Shown: one piece after another, positions 35,915-44,571 of the stretch
How positions within the stretch are numbered: position 1 is the first letter of the stretch
How the letters are laid out: every line of letters begins with the position of its first letter
Notes under the pieces: model-generated
Told to the model about the DNA's origin: nothing
What the model saw: the letters and a program-made list of their open reading frames with translations, nothing else
Databases searched by the model: none
From: Rhizobium sp. Q54
Lineage (GTDB): Bacteria > Bacteroidota > Bacteroidia > Flavobacteriales > Flavobacteriaceae
Length of the DNA: 64,000 nt
Direction: 5' to 3'
NCBI GenBank assembly: GCA_943328505.2
Contig: CALQAH020000001.1
Location: 62,001 to 126,000 of the forward strand
Translations under genes and position numbers: made by a program

Positions 35915-36937
35915 TTATGATTTTGATTTTTTGTCTAAAGGGACGCTTGCCATACTAATTTTATCTCTATCGATATCTCTACCTAGAAGAATTCCTTTTT
36001 CGGTAGCGATTTCCACTTTTTCTAATTTTTGAGTATAGTTGTTTTGATTGACAACCGAATCTTTCTCGAATTTTCTGGGTCCTTCAATGATCCAATCCGC
36101 AACATTTTTGTGGTCAAAACGACAACCGTTGCAAATGAATTCTTCCACTTCGTGAAACTCATCTTTACGAGCCGTTACTCTTTGAATTTCTCCGCCAAAC
36201 ATCCAAAGTGTTGTTTTTCCACAACATTTGTCACAATCTCTGTGCGCATTGTAAGGTTTGTTGAACCAAACTCTCGATTTGAATCGGAACGTTTTATCCG
36301 TTAAGGCGCCAACAGGACATACATCTATCATGTTTCCTGAGAATTCATTATCAACAGCTGCTGAAACACAAGTTGAAATTTGTGAATGATCACCACGGTT
36401 TAAAACCCCGTGAACTCTTCCGTCGGTTAATTGATCTGCAACTTCCACACATCGCTGGCAAACAATGCAACGGTTCATGTGCAATTGAATTTTGTCACCA
36501 ATATCTTCTGGTTCAAAAGTTCTTTTATCTTCGATGAAACGTTGTTGTAATTTTCCGTGTTCGAAACTTAAATTCTGTAAATCACATTCACCAGCTTGGT
36601 CGCAAACGGGACAATCTAATGGATGATTGATTAAAAGGAATTCTGTTACTGCATTTCTTGCATCACGAACGCGTTCAGAAGATTTGCTGGCTATTTCCAT
36701 TCCGTCTTGACAACCCGTTACACAGGACGCCATTAATTTTGGCATTGGTCTTGGATCGGCTTCGCTTCCTTTGGTAACGTCTACTAAACAACAACGGCAT
36801 TTGCCTCCGGTTCCTTTTAGTTTAGAATAATAACACATGGCTGGCGGAACAGATTCTCCACCAATCATACGAGCAGCTTGCAGGATAGTTGTTCCTGGAG
36901 TTACTTCAATTTCTTGACCGTCAATGGTTACTTTCAT
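35915..36937 (-). CDS. nuoG: NADH-quinone oxidoreductase subunit G, short form
   Basis: Electron-transfer subunit of the complex I N-module. Iron-sulfur motifs appear in order: a [2Fe-2S] ferredoxin domain (CYYSKLKGTGGKCRCC, then C at CVTG), the His/Cys cluster HPLDCPVCDQAGEC, and the 4Fe-4S cluster CIVCQRC...CPVG. A start of the molybdopterin-oxidoreductase-like part with Cys motif CDKCC follows. It stops at 340 residues, lacking the large molybdopterin-fold domain of E. coli NuoG (about 900 residues). The frame is clean up to the stop, so this is a short form rather than a frameshift. Its leader is made of tandem 8-mers from the upstream repeat cluster. Confidence 0.92.
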   Translation of the reverse strand: MKVTIDGQEIEVTPGTTILQAARMIGGESVPPAMCYYSKLKGTGGKCRCCLVDVTKGSEADPRPMPKLMASCVTGCQDGMEIASKSSERVRDARNAVTEFLLINHPLDCPVCDQAGECDLQNLSFEHGKLQQRFIEDKRTFEPEDIGDKIQLHMNRCIVCQRCVEVADQLTDGRVHGVLNRGDHSQISTCVSAAVDNEFSGNMIDVCPVGALTDKTFRFKSRVWFNKPYNAHRDCDKCCGKTTLWMFGGEIQRVTARKDEFHEVEEFICNGCRFDHKNVADWIIEGPRKFEKDSVVNQNNYTQKLEKVEIATEKGILLGRDIDRDKISMASVPLDKKSKS

Positions 36938-36947
36938 TTATTATTAT

Positions 36948-37030
36948 GTCTTAAGGTCTTAAGGTCTTAAAGTCTTAAAGTCATTCCCGATACGGACATT
37001 ATGACATTATGACTTTCGACATTATGACTT
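36948..37030. repeat. Repeat cluster on the nuoG side of the four-helix-bundle gene
   Basis: Tandem 8-mers (GTCTTAAG x2, GTCTTAAA x2, GTCATT; 36948-36985) are followed by GACATTATGACATTATGAC and GACATTATGACTT (36995-37030). The four-helix-bundle stop codon (37022-37024) lies inside the last repeat unit. Confidence 0.8.
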
Positions 37031-37387
37031 ATTCAAATATTTTATAAACCCACTTATTAATTTTGAAATATCTGACACATCTTCAAATAATTCGTCAAAT
37101 TCTATTTTTGTAATATAATTTAAATCCAATGCTAAATATAATTGTGAACGTACTTCACCTGCCGATGCTTTAGCAATAAATAAAAAATATAAAAATTCTT
37201 TATCTGTATTTCTTTCAAATCCTTCAGCAATATTTGAAGAAATCGATATTGATGCTCTTCTTATTTGCCTTGATAAATCATAATCTTTTTTAAAAACCTC
37301 TTTATCTGTTATTTCATAAATTCGTTTGTTAAATAATCTGGCTTTTTGCCAAGAATTGATTTCTTCAAATGAATTAAATTTCCCCAT
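37022..37387 (-). CDS. Four-helix-bundle protein (23S rRNA IVS / Avd-like family)
   Basis: A 121-residue protein of the 23S-rRNA-intervening-sequence family: SWQKARLFNKRIYEIT, the motif YDLSRQIRRASISISSNIAEGF and FLFIAKASAGEVRSQL are characteristic. Members form pentameric four-helix bundles; relatives occur inside 23S rRNA genes and as the accessory Avd protein of diversity-generating retroelements. The role of solitary copies is unknown. It lies in the nuo operon between nuoF and nuoG, same strand, flanked on both sides by GACATTATGAC-type repeats, as expected for a mobile passenger. No reverse transcriptase or transposase is nearby. Confidence 0.9.
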   Translation of the reverse strand: MGKFNSFEEINSWQKARLFNKRIYEITDKEVFKKDYDLSRQIRRASISISSNIAEGFERNTDKEFLYFLFIAKASAGEVRSQLYLALDLNYITKIEFDELFEDVSDISKLISGFIKYLNKS

Positions 37388-37400
37388 TTATTTTATTTTA

Positions 37401-37472
37401 GTCTCAAAGTCATAAAGAATTTGACATTTTCATTTGACATTATGACTTTTAGACATTCGACATTACGACTTT
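37401..37472. repeat. Repeat cluster on the nuoF side of the four-helix-bundle gene
   Basis: GTCTCAAAGTCATAAAG, TTGACATTTTCATTTGACATT, GACATTATGACTTTTAGACATT and CGACATTACGACTTT lie in succession. The part from 37449 to 37472 encodes the last seven residues (KVVMSNV) and stop of NuoF. Confidence 0.8.
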
Positions 37473-38804
37473 AGAAAAAGGTTCAGCTACAAAGTGATCT
37501 CTATTCTTTATTTTTTCTGGAAAACGAATGTGGTATTCAAATTCCTCTTTAAAATGTCGAATTGCCGCTGCTACAGGCCATGCTGCAGCATCGCCTAAGG
37601 GACAAATCGTGTTTCCTTCAATTTTTGATTGAATGCTCCACAACAATTCAATATCTTCTTCACGACCGTGACCGTTTTCAATTCGGTGCAGTACTTTTTC
37701 TAACCAACCAGTTCCTTCGCGGCATGGCGTACATTGACCACAACTTTCGTGATGGTAAAATCTGGAGAAATTCCAAGTGTTACGAACAATACAAGCTCGG
37801 TCATCATATACGATAAATCCTCCTGAACCTAACATCGAACCAGTAGCAAATCCACCGTCAGATAAACTTTCGTAAGACATCAAACGATCTTCACCTGCAG
37901 CCGTTTTGTAGATTAAATGGGTTGGTAAAATGGGCACCGAACTTCCTCCTGGCACTAATGCTTTCAAAGGTCTGTCGGTTTGCATTCCCCCACAATATTC
38001 ATCAGAATTCATAAATTCGTAAACCGATAATCCCAAATCAATTTCGTAAACGCCTTGATTTTTAATGTTTCCAGATGCAGAAATTAACTTGGTTCCTGTA
38101 GAACGACCGATTCCGATAGCAGCATAATCTGCACCTGAATTGTTCACAATCCATGGCACAGCAGCAATAGTTTCTACATTGTTCACCACTGTTGGATTGG
38201 CCCAAAGTCCTGAAACAGCTGGGAATGGTGGTTTAATTCGAGGATTTCCACGTTTTCCTTCCAGGCTTTCAATTAAGGCAGTTTCTTCTCCGCAAATGTA
38301 AGCTCCAGCACCAATTTGAACATATAATTCCAAATCGTAACCAGAACCTAATATATTTTTACCCAACCAACCAGCAGCTTTTGCTTCGGCGATGGCTCTT
38401 TCTAAAATTTTGTATACCCACATGTATTCTCCACGAATGTATATGTAGGATAAATTGGCACCCAAGGCATAACTGGATGTAATCATTCCTTCAATTAAAA
38501 GGTGAGGAATGTATTCCATCAAATAGCGGTCCTTGAAAGTTCCCGGTTCCGATTCGTCAGCGTTGCAAACTAAATGTCTTGGTTTTCCTGATTTTTTATC
38601 AATAAAACTCCATTTCATTCCACATGGAAATCCTGCACCACCACGACCGCGTAAGCCCGAAGTTTTCACTTCTTCTACAACTTCATCAGGAGTCATTTTT
38701 TTTAGGGCTTTTTCAACCGAAGCATAACCGCCTTCTTTGCGGTACACGTCATAAGTTTTAATTCCCGGAACATTTATTTTGTCTAATAATATTTTTCTTC
38801 CCAT
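37449..38804 (-). CDS. nuoF: NADH-quinone oxidoreductase subunit F
   Basis: NADH-oxidising flavoprotein subunit of complex I with FMN and one [4Fe-4S] cluster. 451 residues from the ATG at 38804 (GRKILLDKINVPG), which sits 4 nt from the nuoE stop; the track's longer start overlaps nuoE. Motifs are GLRGRGGAGFPCGMKW (nucleotide/FMN), YICGEETALIESLEG and ESCGQCTPCREGTGW (cluster). The last residues, KVVMSNV, and the stop are encoded by intergenic-type repeat DNA, so the native C-terminus was probably replaced. Confidence 0.96.
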   Translation of the reverse strand: MGRKILLDKINVPGIKTYDVYRKEGGYASVEKALKKMTPDEVVEEVKTSGLRGRGGAGFPCGMKWSFIDKKSGKPRHLVCNADESEPGTFKDRYLMEYIPHLLIEGMITSSYALGANLSYIYIRGEYMWVYKILERAIAEAKAAGWLGKNILGSGYDLELYVQIGAGAYICGEETALIESLEGKRGNPRIKPPFPAVSGLWANPTVVNNVETIAAVPWIVNNSGADYAAIGIGRSTGTKLISASGNIKNQGVYEIDLGLSVYEFMNSDEYCGGMQTDRPLKALVPGGSSVPILPTHLIYKTAAGEDRLMSYESLSDGGFATGSMLGSGGFIVYDDRACIVRNTWNFSRFYHHESCGQCTPCREGTGWLEKVLHRIENGHGREEDIELLWSIQSKIEGNTICPLGDAAAWPVAAAIRHFKEEFEYHIRFPEKIKNRDHFVAEPFSKVVMSNV

Positions 38805-38808
38805 GATA

Positions 38809-39339
38809 TTATTTATCGTGTAAAGTGATTTTTCCGTCTTTGCAATCAGCAATTAACTGATCAATTTTTTCTTCATTCAAATGCTCTTGGAAGAAATCTC
38901 CCAACTGCATCATTGGAGCATAACCACAAGCACCTAGGCATTCTACTCCACGAACTTCAAAAAGCCCGTCAGATGTTGGTTCACCTACTTTTACGCCTAA
39001 TTTGTTACACGTATAATCCATCAAATCTTCTAACCCATTTTGACAACAAGGAGAGGTTTGACAAAATTCAAACATGTATTTACCAATTGGTCTTTGATTG
39101 TACATGGTGTAAAAAGTTACCACTTCAAAAACTTCAATAGGTTGAATTTCTAAAATTTCTGCAACTTTTATTTGTAAATCGGTACTCAACCAATTGTCAT
39201 GTGCGTCTTGGACTTCGTGTAAAACAGGCAATAAAGCTGATTTTCTTTTATCGGCTGGATAATGACTTATTAGTTCATTGATACGATTCATCAAAGTATC
39301 AGTGATATTTATTTCTTGTTTAATGTCTGATCTTTCCAT
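38809..39339 (-). CDS. nuoE: NADH-quinone oxidoreductase subunit E
   Basis: Thioredoxin-like [2Fe-2S] subunit (N1a cluster) of complex I; 176 residues. Cluster cysteines are CQTSPCCQNG and CLGACGYAPMM. The helical N-terminal ISHYPADKRKSALLPVLHEVQ region is typical. It is separated from nuoD by a 73-nt repeat-rich spacer. Confidence 0.95.
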   Translation of the reverse strand: MERSDIKQEINITDTLMNRINELISHYPADKRKSALLPVLHEVQDAHDNWLSTDLQIKVAEILEIQPIEVFEVVTFYTMYNQRPIGKYMFEFCQTSPCCQNGLEDLMDYTCNKLGVKVGEPTSDGLFEVRGVECLGACGYAPMMQLGDFFQEHLNEEKIDQLIADCKDGKITLHDK

Positions 39340-39412
39340 TTCTAATGTTAGATATTAAATTTTAAATGTTAGATTTTTCAATCTGCATTCTAAAATCTGT
39401 ATTCTTTATTCT
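39340..39412. repeat. Degenerate short repeats between nuoD and nuoE
   Basis: The spacer is built from variants of TTAGAT / ATCTAACATT and AAATCTGNATTCT (GTTAGATATTAAATTTTAAA, GTTAGATTTTTC, CATTCTAAAATCTGTATTCT). Coding potential is absent. Confidence 0.55.
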
Positions 39413-40651
39413 TTAAGCGTCTAATTCGCCAGCAATTACATTTAAACTTGATAATATTACGATGGCATCGGATAACAATGCTCCTTTAATCATTTCGGGA
39501 TAGGCTTGATAATAGATAAAACAAGGCCGTCTAAAATGCAAGCGATACGGCGTTCTACTTCCGTCTGTAACCAAATAAAATCCTAATTCTCCATTTCCGC
39601 CTTCAACAGCTTGGTAAACTTCTGAAACAGGAACAGGAACTTCTCCCATCACAATTTTGAAGTGATAAATTAAGCTTTCCATATTGTTGTACACATCTTC
39701 TTTTGGAGGTAAATAATAATCTGGAACATCGGCATGGAAAACATTTCCCTCAGGCATTTTGTCCAATGCTTGACGAATGATGCTCAAGCTTTCCCATACT
39801 TCGGCATTACGAACGCAAAAACGGTCGTAAGTATCTCCTGATTTTCCAACCGGAACTTTAAAATCAAAATCTTCATAAGAAGAATAAGGTTCCGCTACAC
39901 GAACATCATAATCAACACCAGCGGCACGTAAATTTGGACCTGTAAATCCATATTGCATCGCTTTTTCAGCAGTGATTGGACCAACGTTGGCAGTTCTATC
40001 AATAAAAATTCTATTTCTTTCAAACAGGTTTTCAAATTCTTTCCAAGCTTCTGGGAAATCTTGTAAAAAGGTGTTCAGTAATTCGAAAGTTTTTGGAGAC
40101 CAATCTCTTTCAAAACCACCAATTCTTCCCATATTGGTTGTCAAACGAGCTCCACAAATTTCTTCGTAGATTTCGTATACTTTTTCTCTGAATTGAAATA
40201 CATAAAGGAAACCTGTATAGGCTCCAGTATCTACACCAAGTATGGAATTACAAATTAAATGATCGGTGATTCGAGCCAATTCCATTACAATAACTCGTAA
40301 ATATTGTACTCTTTTAGGAACTTCAATATCTAATAATTTCTCCAAAGTCATCCACCAAGCCATATTGTTGATAGGCGATGAACAATAATTTAATCGATCT
40401 GTTAAAGGTGTGATTTGGTAAAACGGACGGTTTTCTGCAATTTTTTCAAAAGCACGATGAATATATCCAACAGTGGGTTCAGCATCCAAAATTCTTTCTC
40501 CATCCATCAAAAGGATGTTTTGAAAAATTCCGTGAGTTGCAGGGTGTGTTGGTCCTAAATTTAGGATGGAATATTCACTTCCGTCGTCATTTCGGCTTTC
40601 GGCAATTATTTTAGCATAACGATGCTCAGGCGGTAATAATAGTTCTGACAT
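39413..40651 (-). CDS. nuoD: NADH-quinone oxidoreductase subunit D
   Basis: Quinone-site subunit of complex I related to NiFe-hydrogenase large subunits; 412 residues. Signature segments are LNLGPTHPATHGIFQ, EKIAENRPFYQITPLTDRLNY and the C-terminal RLHFRRPCFIYYQAYPEMIKG. It follows nuoC after 2 nt. Separate nuoC and nuoD genes are present, not the fused form of E. coli. Confidence 0.96.
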   Translation of the reverse strand: MSELLLPPEHRYAKIIAESRNDDGSEYSILNLGPTHPATHGIFQNILLMDGERILDAEPTVGYIHRAFEKIAENRPFYQITPLTDRLNYCSSPINNMAWWMTLEKLLDIEVPKRVQYLRVIVMELARITDHLICNSILGVDTGAYTGFLYVFQFREKVYEIYEEICGARLTTNMGRIGGFERDWSPKTFELLNTFLQDFPEAWKEFENLFERNRIFIDRTANVGPITAEKAMQYGFTGPNLRAAGVDYDVRVAEPYSSYEDFDFKVPVGKSGDTYDRFCVRNAEVWESLSIIRQALDKMPEGNVFHADVPDYYLPPKEDVYNNMESLIYHFKIVMGEVPVPVSEVYQAVEGGNGELGFYLVTDGSRTPYRLHFRRPCFIYYQAYPEMIKGALLSDAIVILSSLNVIAGELDA

Positions 40652-40653
40652 TT

Positions 40654-41172
40654 TTAACTATTTATTGTTGTTCTTCCAAAGAAACGATCGTCTTTGTCTG
40701 TTCGGCCACTATCTTCCATTGGAAATTCTTTTCGCATAGGATGAGAAATCATTTCATCCATATTTAAAATTCTTTTTAACTGAGGATGTCCTTTGAAATT
40801 GATTCCGTAAAAATCCCAAGTTTCTCTTTCCATCCAATTGGAGCATAAAAACAAATCGGTTATGGTATCTATTTCTGGATTTCCGGTTAAATAAGTTTTT
40901 ATTCTGATTCTTACATTTTCAATCCAATTGTGCAAATGGTAAACTACTGCAAACTGATGGTTTTCATCATTATCAGGAAAGTGAATGCCACACAAATCGG
41001 TTAGAAAGTGAAAGTTTAAATCTTGATCTTCTTTTAGGAATTGAATTACTTCATGCATTGAATTTGAATCAACTTCGAAAGAAAAAACACCTTTTTGTGT
41101 TTCAAAGTTTAGCGCATTGGAGCCAAATTTTTGCGTTATTTTTTCTTGTATTTGTAAAGTTTCTAAAGCCAT
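40654..41172 (-). CDS. nuoC: NADH-quinone oxidoreductase subunit C
   Basis: Peripheral-arm 30-kDa-type subunit; 172 residues. The family signature ERETWDFYGINFKGHPQLKR is followed by the expected RKEFPMEDSGR end. Two nucleotides from both nuoB and nuoD. Confidence 0.94.
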   Translation of the reverse strand: MALETLQIQEKITQKFGSNALNFETQKGVFSFEVDSNSMHEVIQFLKEDQDLNFHFLTDLCGIHFPDNDENHQFAVVYHLHNWIENVRIRIKTYLTGNPEIDTITDLFLCSNWMERETWDFYGINFKGHPQLKRILNMDEMISHPMRKEFPMEDSGRTDKDDRFFGRTTINS

Positions 41173-41174
41173 TT

Positions 41175-41720
41175 TTATAGGTTATAAGAAGCTAATAATT
41201 CTATATATTCAGCAGAACTACGTCGTCTAACCGATTCGTTTCTCACTAATTCTTGCAATTGCATAACGCCGTCTACAATTTGTTCAGGTCGAGGAGGGCA
41301 ACCAGGAACGTAAACATCTACTGGAATTACTTTATCTATTCCTTGTAAAACAGAATACGTATCAAAAATTCCGCCCGACGATGCACAAGCTCCAACTGCT
41401 ATAACCCAACGAGGTTCTGCCATTTGCTCATATACTTGACGTAAAATAGGCGCCATTTTTTTTGAGATAGTTCCCATTACCATCAACATATCCGCTTGAC
41501 GAGGAGAGAAACTTACTCTTTCTGAGCCAAAACGAGCTAAATCGTAATGAGAAGCCATTGTTGCCATAAATTCAATGCCGCAACACGAAGTTGCAAACGG
41601 CAATGGCCAAAGTGAATTAGCGCGCGCCATGCCTACAACATCATTGAGTTTTGTTGCGAAGAAACCTTCTCCTGTAACGCCTTCTGGTGGCGCAACCATA
41701 TTTATTTTAGATTCAGTCAT
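41175..41720 (-). CDS. nuoB: NADH-quinone oxidoreductase subunit B
   Basis: Carries cluster N2, the electron donor to quinone; 181 residues. The cluster cysteines are the pair in ATSCCGIEFMA, the one in VGACASSGG and the one in VPGCPPRPEQI. It follows nuoA after 26 nt. Confidence 0.96.
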   Translation of the reverse strand: MTESKINMVAPPEGVTGEGFFATKLNDVVGMARANSLWPLPFATSCCGIEFMATMASHYDLARFGSERVSFSPRQADMLMVMGTISKKMAPILRQVYEQMAEPRWVIAVGACASSGGIFDTYSVLQGIDKVIPVDVYVPGCPPRPEQIVDGVMQLQELVRNESVRRRSSAEYIELLASYNL

Positions 41721-41746
41721 AATTTATAAGTTCTATTTTTCTGAAT

Positions 41747-42112
41747 TTATTCCCAAACTAATGCTTTCTTCTTGATAATATAGAAGAATCCAACCAATAA
41801 CAGTAACATAAAAATGACCATTTTAATCATTCCATCCACTCCTAACTCTTTAAAATTAATTGCCCAAGGATATAGAAAAATAACTTCAACATCAAAAAGT
41901 ACAAACAGTATGGCAACCAGGAAATATTTTACAGAGAAAGGAATACGGGCATTTCCAATGGATTCTATCCCGCACTCAAAGTTAACATCTTTATTTTTAG
42001 AATGTCTTTTTGGGCCCAATTTGCCTGAAATAACAATCATCCCAACAACAAATCCAACGGCTAAGAGCATTTGCATTAATATTGGGAAATAGTCTAATTG
42101 ATTGGTGTGCAT
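41747..42112 (-). CDS. nuoA: NADH-quinone oxidoreductase subunit A
   Basis: Small membrane subunit of complex I; 121 residues with three transmembrane helices. Family motifs are FECGIESIGNARIPFSVKYF and ILFVLFDVEVIFLYPWA. The start at 42112 (HTNQLDYFPILMQ) is chosen because the track's longer frame runs through the promoter at 42134-42163. First gene of the nuo operon. Confidence 0.95.
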   Translation of the reverse strand: MHTNQLDYFPILMQMLLAVGFVVGMIVISGKLGPKRHSKNKDVNFECGIESIGNARIPFSVKYFLVAILFVLFDVEVIFLYPWAINFKELGVDGMIKMVIFMLLLLVGFFYIIKKKALVWE

Positions 42113-42133
42113 GTGTATTTTTTTAAAACAGTA

Positions 42134-42163
42134 CAAATATACATCGCAATATTTAAAACGCAA
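42134..42163 (-). promoter_or_regulatory. Promoter of the nuo operon
   Basis: -33 TTG (complement of 42161-42163), 19-nt spacer, -7 TATATTTG (complement of 42134-42141): a complete Bacteroidetes-type promoter. Leader to nuoA is about 15-20 nt. Confidence 0.75.
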
Positions 42164-42243
42164 GAAACATTTTGAAAAACGTTTTGTATTAAGTACTTAA
42201 AAACACTTTATTTAAATTGATTTTAAATAGTAAAGTTTAGGTA

Positions 42244-42273
42244 TAAAAAAACGTCCCGATAAATCGAGACGTT
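42244..42273 (-). terminator. Intrinsic terminator of the cold-shock gene
   Basis: Minus-strand AACGTCTCGAT-TT-ATCGGGACGTT followed by TTTTT. The G-U pair forms only on the minus-strand RNA, which assigns it to the cold-shock gene. Confidence 0.85.
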
Positions 42274-42306
42274 AAGTCATTTTAGGTAATCAAAAAATAA
42301 TATATA

Positions 42307-42507
42307 TTAGTCTTCGATAGCTACTACTTGAGCTGCTACTTTACCTTTTCTTCCTTCTTCTTCTTCGTAAGAAACTTTATCACCTTCATTTAGTGACTCA
42401 GCTTTAATTCCTGAAGCGTGAACAAAAATGTCTTTTCCAGTTTCATCATCTGTGATGAAACCATAACCTTTAGACTCATTGAAAAATTTAACTGTACCTG
42501 TACGCAT
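42307..42507 (-). CDS. Cold-shock-domain protein
   Basis: A 66-residue single OB-fold RNA/ssDNA-binding protein of the CspA type. RNP1 is KGYGFI and RNP2 is DIFVHAS; the start TGTVKFFNESKGYGF is canonical. Acts as an RNA chaperone. It has its own complete promoter with a leader of about 25 nt, much shorter than the long leader of E. coli cspA, so the classical cold-sensing leader is absent. Confidence 0.95.
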   Translation of the reverse strand: MRTGTVKFFNESKGYGFITDDETGKDIFVHASGIKAESLNEGDKVSYEEEEGRKGKVAAQVVAIED

Positions 42508-42536
42508 TGTAATTGTAATAATAATTTATAATGTGG

Positions 42537-42568
42537 CAAATGTAGTATTAATTACTATACGAAATCAA
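42537..42568 (-). promoter_or_regulatory. Promoter of the cold-shock gene
   Basis: -33 TTG (complement of 42566-42568), 21-nt spacer, -7 TACATTTG (complement of 42537-42544). Confidence 0.65.
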
Positions 42569-42634
42569 TTTTTGTTATTTCTTTTTTGAAAATTATTGAT
42601 TTACAGCGTTTTCGACCTTTTTTTTGACAAATAT

Positions 42635-44386
42635 TTATTTCAAATCAACTTTAATATGTAATTCATTTAACTGAGTGTCATCAATTTTAGAGGGTGCGTC
42701 GATCATCACATCGCGTCCTGAATTATTTTTTGGAAACGCAATAAAATCACGAATGGTTTCTTGTCCTCCTAAAATGGCCACCAATCTGTCCAATCCAAAT
42801 GCTAATCCTCCGTGTGGTGGTGCTCCGAATTGAAAGGCATTCATCAAGAAACCAAATTGATCCTCGGCTTGTTCGGGTGTAAATCCTAATAAGGCAAACA
42901 TTCTACTTTGTAAATCTTTATCATGAATACGAATAGATCCTCCTCCAATTTCGTTCCCATTTAAAACCATATCGTAAGCATTGGCGCGAACTTTACCTGG
43001 ATTGCTGTGAATCAAATCTAAATCTTCAGGTTTAGGAGACGTAAAAGGATGGTGCATGGCATGATAGCGGCCGCTCTCTTCATCAAATTCTAATAGCGGA
43101 AAATCAACTACCCAAAGTGGAGCAAATTCATTTGGATTACGTAATCCTAAACGTGTTGCTAATTCCATTCTTAAAGCAGAAAGTTGGGTTCTTGTTTTAT
43201 CAGCTGGACCTGAAAGCACAAAAATCATATCGCCAGATTTTGCGCCTGTTGTTTTTGCCCAATTCGCTAAATCATCTTGGTCGTAGAATTTATCTACAGA
43301 TGATTTGTAAGTTTCATCTTCGTTGCATTTTACGTATACCATTCCACTAGCGCCAACTTGAGGACGTTTTATCCAATCAATCAAGCCATCAATTTCTTTA
43401 CGTGTATATTCTCCAGCATTGGGAACAGCTATTCCTACCACCAATTCTGCCGAGTTAAAAACAGGAAAATCTTTGTGTTGTGAAAATGCATTTAACTCGC
43501 CAAATTCCATTCCGAAACGAATGTCTGGCTTGTCATTTCCATAGGTTTTCATGGCATGATCATAGGTCATTCGAGGGAATTTTTCTACTTCAATACCTTT
43601 AATTTCTTTAAGTAAATGACGCGTTAATCCTTCAAAAACATTTAAAATATCTTCCTGTTCCACGAAAGCCATTTCACAATCGATTTGGGTAAATTCGGGT
43701 TGTCTATCGGCTCGTAAATCTTCATCGCGGAAACATTTTACAATTTGAAAATATTTATCCATTCCGCCAACCATCAACAATTGTTTGAAGGTTTGTGGTG
43801 ATTGCGGTAAGGCGTAAAATTGTCCTTCGTTCATGCGGCTTGGTACCACGAAATCTCTGGCGCCTTCAGGAGTAGACTTGATTAAATAGGGCGTTTCCAC
43901 TTCGCAAAAATCCAAATCGGATAAATATTTACGAACTTCCATGGCCACTTTGTGACGGAACAGCAAACTGTTTTTCACAGGATTTCTTCGGATGTCCAAA
44001 TAACGGTATTTCATTCGAATATCTTCCCCACCATCAGTATCATCTTCAATGGTGAAAGGTGGCGTAAGCGCTGCGTTAAGTATGTTTAATTCGGTAACTA
44101 AAATTTCAATTTCTCCAGTAGGTATGTTTTTGTTTTTGGCTTCACGTTCAATAACAGTTCCTTTTACCTGAATCACAAATTCACGTCCAAGATTTTTAGC
44201 CGATTCAAAAACGGTTTTTTCAGTACGACTTTCGTCAAAAATTAATTGTGTAATTCCATAGCGGTCACGCAAATCTACCCAATTCATAAAACCCTTATCA
44301 CGAGATTTTTGAACCCAACCAGCAAGTGTAACTTCTTTGTTGACATGTGAGGCGTTTAATTCACCACAATTATGACTTCTATACAT
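42635..44386 (-). CDS. aspS: Aspartyl-tRNA synthetase
   Basis: Charges tRNA-Asp; class IIb, bacterial type. 583 residues: an N-terminal OB anticodon-binding domain ([21 protein letters not shown]), class II motif 2 ([20 protein letters not shown]), an inserted GAD-type domain in the middle, and motif 3 ([15 protein letters not shown]). Own promoter and a leader of about 45 nt containing an imperfect hairpin (AATTCGCCTTGGCGGAGAATT region). Confidence 0.97.
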   Translation of the reverse strand: MYRSHNCGELNASHVNKEVTLAGWVQKSRDKGFMNWVDLRDRYGITQLIFDESRTEKTVFESAKNLGREFVIQVKGTVIEREAKNKNIPTGEIEILVTELNILNAALTPPFTIEDDTDGGEDIRMKYRYLDIRRNPVKNSLLFRHKVAMEVRKYLSDLDFCEVETPYLIKSTPEGARDFVVPSRMNEGQFYALPQSPQTFKQLLMVGGMDKYFQIVKCFRDEDLRADRQPEFTQIDCEMAFVEQEDILNVFEGLTRHLLKEIKGIEVEKFPRMTYDHAMKTYGNDKPDIRFGMEFGELNAFSQHKDFPVFNSAELVVGIAVPNAGEYTRKEIDGLIDWIKRPQVGASGMVYVKCNEDETYKSSVDKFYDQDDLANWAKTTGAKSGDMIFVLSGPADKTRTQLSALRMELATRLGLRNPNEFAPLWVVDFPLLEFDEESGRYHAMHHPFTSPKPEDLDLIHSNPGKVRANAYDMVLNGNEIGGGSIRIHDKDLQSRMFALLGFTPEQAEDQFGFLMNAFQFGAPPHGGLAFGLDRLVAILGGQETIRDFIAFPKNNSGRDVMIDAPSKIDDTQLNELHIKVDLK

Positions 44387-44435
44387 TGGAATATTTATTT
44401 AATTTATATAATTCTCCGCCAAGGCGAATTGGGTG

Positions 44436-44443
44436 CAAAAGTA
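44436..44443 (-). promoter_or_regulatory. -7 box of aspS
   Basis: TACTTTTG on the minus strand. Confidence 0.5.
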
Positions 44444-44534
44444 AAAACAAAAATTAAATTAATAGGGTAAAACTTCATCACATATTGGATATTAAATTTT
44501 ATGTTAATGTTTTACAACAGAATATAAAATAAAG

Positions 44535-44542
44535 TACATTTG
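44535..44542 (+). promoter_or_regulatory. -7 box of the TlpA-like gene
   Basis: TACATTTG, 29 nt upstream of the ATG at 44572. Confidence 0.5.
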
Positions 44543-44571
44543 GGTTTATTAATAATTAAAAACTATAGTTT

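Noticed and set aside
36948-37030. CRISPR-like array
   Set aside because: Units are 8-14 nt, contiguous, without spacers, and there are no cas genes.
37022-37387. Four-helix-bundle gene as part of a diversity-generating retroelement
   Set aside because: No reverse transcriptase, template repeat or variable-repeat target gene is visible in the nuo region; only the Avd-like fold is shared.
44396-44430. T-box or riboswitch leader of aspS
   Set aside because: The leader is about 45 nt with one small imperfect hairpin, too short for a T-box and without a terminator alternative.
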